Origin: Streptomyces sp. DI166
Lineage (GTDB): Bacteria > Actinomycetota > Actinomycetes > Streptomycetales > Streptomycetaceae
Assembly: GCF_900091315.1 (NCBI RefSeq)
Contig: NZ_FLSP01000032.1
Location: 18,226-82,225, forward strand
DNA: 64,000 bases
Direction: 5' to 3'
Made by a program: the position numbers and the translations under genes. Position 1 is the stretch's first letter; each line of letters starts with the position of its first letter. This document shows, in pieces, positions 62,853 through 64,000 of the stretch. A model generated the notes under the pieces. It ran no database searches. It was not told the origin of the DNA and was given only the letters and a program-made list of their open reading frames with translations.

Positions 62853-63945
62853 GCTGCGCGGTCCCGAGGTACCGGCCAAGGCGCTGGACGCCCGCGCCCT
62901 GGCCGCCCTGGCCGCCAACCCCGGGTGCAGACGGCGCGCGATCCTGGACGGCGCCGGGGTGAACAAGACGGCGCTGGCCGACGCCCTCGGCGCTCCCTCG
63001 GCCTTCGGGCAGTCGCAGTTCGCCCTCACCCGCGGCAACGCCTTCGAGGCGAAGGTCAAGGCGGACGGCGGCGCCGAACTGCTGCGGCTGGTGCACGCCA
63101 AGCTGGACCGCGCCGCCGAGCCCCCCGAGCGGGCCCACGTACCCGACCTGACCGCGACCGGCCCCGAGGGCCGCACGGCCCGTACGGCACTGGCGCTGCG
63201 CGAGGCCGGTGAGGCGCCCGGCACCTGGACGCTGCTGGACCACCCCATGCTGGCGCTCGACGTCGCGGGCTCGCCCGCGTTCCTGGAACCGGACGCGGTG
63301 GTGGTGCACCCGGACGGCTCCTGGACGGTCGTGGAGATCAAGTCCTTCCCGATGCTGGACGGCTCCGCGGACCCGGCGAAGGTCGGCGCGGCGGCCCGGC
63401 AGGCGGCGGTGTACGTCCTGGCGCTGGAGGAGGTCGCCGCGCGCCTGTCCGAGCACGGCACCGCCCCGCGCGTACGTCACCGGATCCTGCTGGTGTGCCC
63501 GAAGGACTTCTCCAACCAGCCCACCGCCTCCGCTGTCGACATCCGCAAGCAGCGCGCGGTCACCGCCCGGCAGCTGGTCCGGCTCACCCGCATCGAGGAG
63601 ATCGCCGACACCCTCCCCGAGGGCACCTGCTTCGACCCGGCCCTGCCGTCCGCCGCACTGACGGCGGCCGTGGAGTCGGTCCCCGCGACCTACACCCCCG
63701 AGTGCATGTCCGCCTGCGAACTGGCCTTCCACTGCCGCGACCGCTCCCGCGCGGCGGGCGCGGTGACCTCCCTGGGCCGCGCGATCCGGGCCGACCTCGG
63801 CGCCCTGTCCACGGTCGACGACGTCCTCGCGGCGGCCCACGGCACGGCGGGCGACCCCACCGACCCGGCGGTGGCGGCCCTGCGCCGGGCCGCCCGGCTC
63901 CGCGCGGAGGCGCTGGGCGCGAGGGAGGCGGTCACGTGTCCTTGA
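62749..63945 (+). CDS. Cas4/AddB-like 4Fe-4S RecB-family nuclease
   Basis: A 398-aa protein from the GTG at 62749. RecB-family PD-(D/E)xK residues: E100 in GNAFEAKV, D182 in LEPDAVVV, E196-x-K198 in VVEIKSF, and Q218-xxx-Y222 in RQAAVY. Four cysteines (C60 in NPGC, then C319-x3-C323-x5-C329 in ECMSACELAFHC) match the N-terminal-one plus C-terminal-three arrangement of Cas4, AddB and eukaryotic Dna2/Exo5 Fe-S nucleases. There is no Shine-Dalgarno before the GTG, and a damage-type promoter places the mRNA start at it, so translation is probably leaderless. The first part overlaps the PAP2 gene. The next gene overlaps its stop by 10 bp. The spacing of the last three Cys is x3, not the x2 of Cas4. 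Confidence 0.82.
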   Translation: MSDFHGSASHGSSPEPSRVPPPRTRGTALRQRLAELRGPEVPAKALDARALAALAANPGCRRRAILDGAGVNKTALADALGAPSAFGQSQFALTRGNAFEAKVKADGGAELLRLVHAKLDRAAEPPERAHVPDLTATGPEGRTARTALALREAGEAPGTWTLLDHPMLALDVAGSPAFLEPDAVVVHPDGSWTVVEIKSFPMLDGSADPAKVGAAARQAAVYVLALEEVAARLSEHGTAPRVRHRILLVCPKDFSNQPTASAVDIRKQRAVTARQLVRLTRIEEIADTLPEGTCFDPALPSAALTAAVESVPATYTPECMSACELAFHCRDRSRAAGAVTSLGRAIRADLGALSTVDDVLAAAHGTAGDPTDPAVAALRRAARLRAEALGAREAVTCP

Positions 63946-64000
63946 TCGTCCCCGCGGGCGGCCCGTCACCGGCCGGCACCCCCGCCACGGCCCGGACCTG
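63936..64000 (+). CDS. Start of a coupled gene, truncated by window edge
   Basis: GTG at 63936 behind GGGAGG, overlapping the nuclease stop; the visible 21 codons read VSLIVPAGGPSPAGTPATAR. Too short to identify. Nucleases of this type are often coupled to a helicase or ATPase, a guess that the adjacent sequence would settle. Confidence 0.6.
   Translation, partial: MSLIVPAGGPSPAGTPATART

Noticed and set aside
1..64000. CRISPR arrays, insertion sequences, prophage, attachment sites
   Set aside because: No spaced repeats of CRISPR type, no transposase or integrase, and no tRNA-adjacent direct repeat were found; the only tRNA is followed by a terminator.

Overview
The window is high-GC actinobacterial DNA, almost certainly from a Streptomyces chromosome. 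The support is a complete desferrioxamine locus (desEF-desABCD), adpA carrying a TTA (bldA) codon followed by orn, a CebR-controlled cebEFG-bglC cellobiose locus, DasR- and iron-box-type operators, and very high third-position GC. Gene order matches what is known of the S. coelicolor SCO2763-SCO2810 region, with local differences.

Layout. 1-2.5 kb: a fused ABC exporter running off the left edge. 2.6-7.3 kb: an accessory-looking stretch with an EF-hand secreted protein, a minus-strand cassette (38-aa ORF, DUF6415-type protein, 39-aa ORF, isoaspartyl-methyltransferase-like enzyme), a divergent TTA-containing XRE regulator, and an HD hydrolase. 7.4-10.5 kb: a beta-lactamase-like secreted hydrolase, a secreted endonuclease I, and an MmyB-like regulator that overlaps its convergent neighbour. 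10.3-15.6 kb: a ThDP enzyme plus agmatinase operon facing a PucR regulator, then a phosphatase. 15.7-24.1 kb: fatty/branched-chain acyl-CoA catabolism (tesB, acyl-CoA dehydrogenase, a TetR regulator with a probable frameshift, then the accD1-accA1-hmgL-acdH leucine-degradation operon). 24.2-31.4 kb: iron-box-controlled desferrioxamine uptake (desEF) and synthesis (desABCD). 31.5-37.3 kb: an operon of an HtpG/HSP90-like ATPase with two helical-repeat proteins. 37.4-42.2 kb: a GH20 hexosaminidase with a DasR-type site, a DUF4429/SHOCT protein, a small conserved protein and glmS. 42.3-46.7 kb: a YaaH-like membrane protein, a universal stress protein, adpA, orn and tRNA-His. 47.1-54.9 kb: cebR, cebEFG, bglC and a CBM2-GH18 chitinase. 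55-64 kb: a two-component system, small secreted and hypothetical proteins, a spermidine-synthase-like protein, a TPR regulator, a histidine phosphatase, a PAP2 membrane protein, and a Cas4/AddB-like Fe-S nuclease preceded by a DNA-damage-type (PafBC/RecA-NDp-like) promoter. The start of a coupled gene lies at the right edge.

How the parts work together. Three carbon/iron circuits are readable from operators: CebR (TGGGAGCGCTCCCA-type sites before cebE and over the bglC start), DasR (a dre-like site between hexosaminidase and DUF4429) and DmdR/IdeR (AGGTTAGGCTAACCT-type boxes before desE and desA). AdpA links the region to development through bldA. The least explained parts are the methyltransferase/small-ORF cassette, the HSP90-TPR operon and the Fe-S nuclease with its apparently leaderless damage promoter. 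Translation starts were chosen from ribosome-binding sites and family lengths and are inferences unless stated otherwise.
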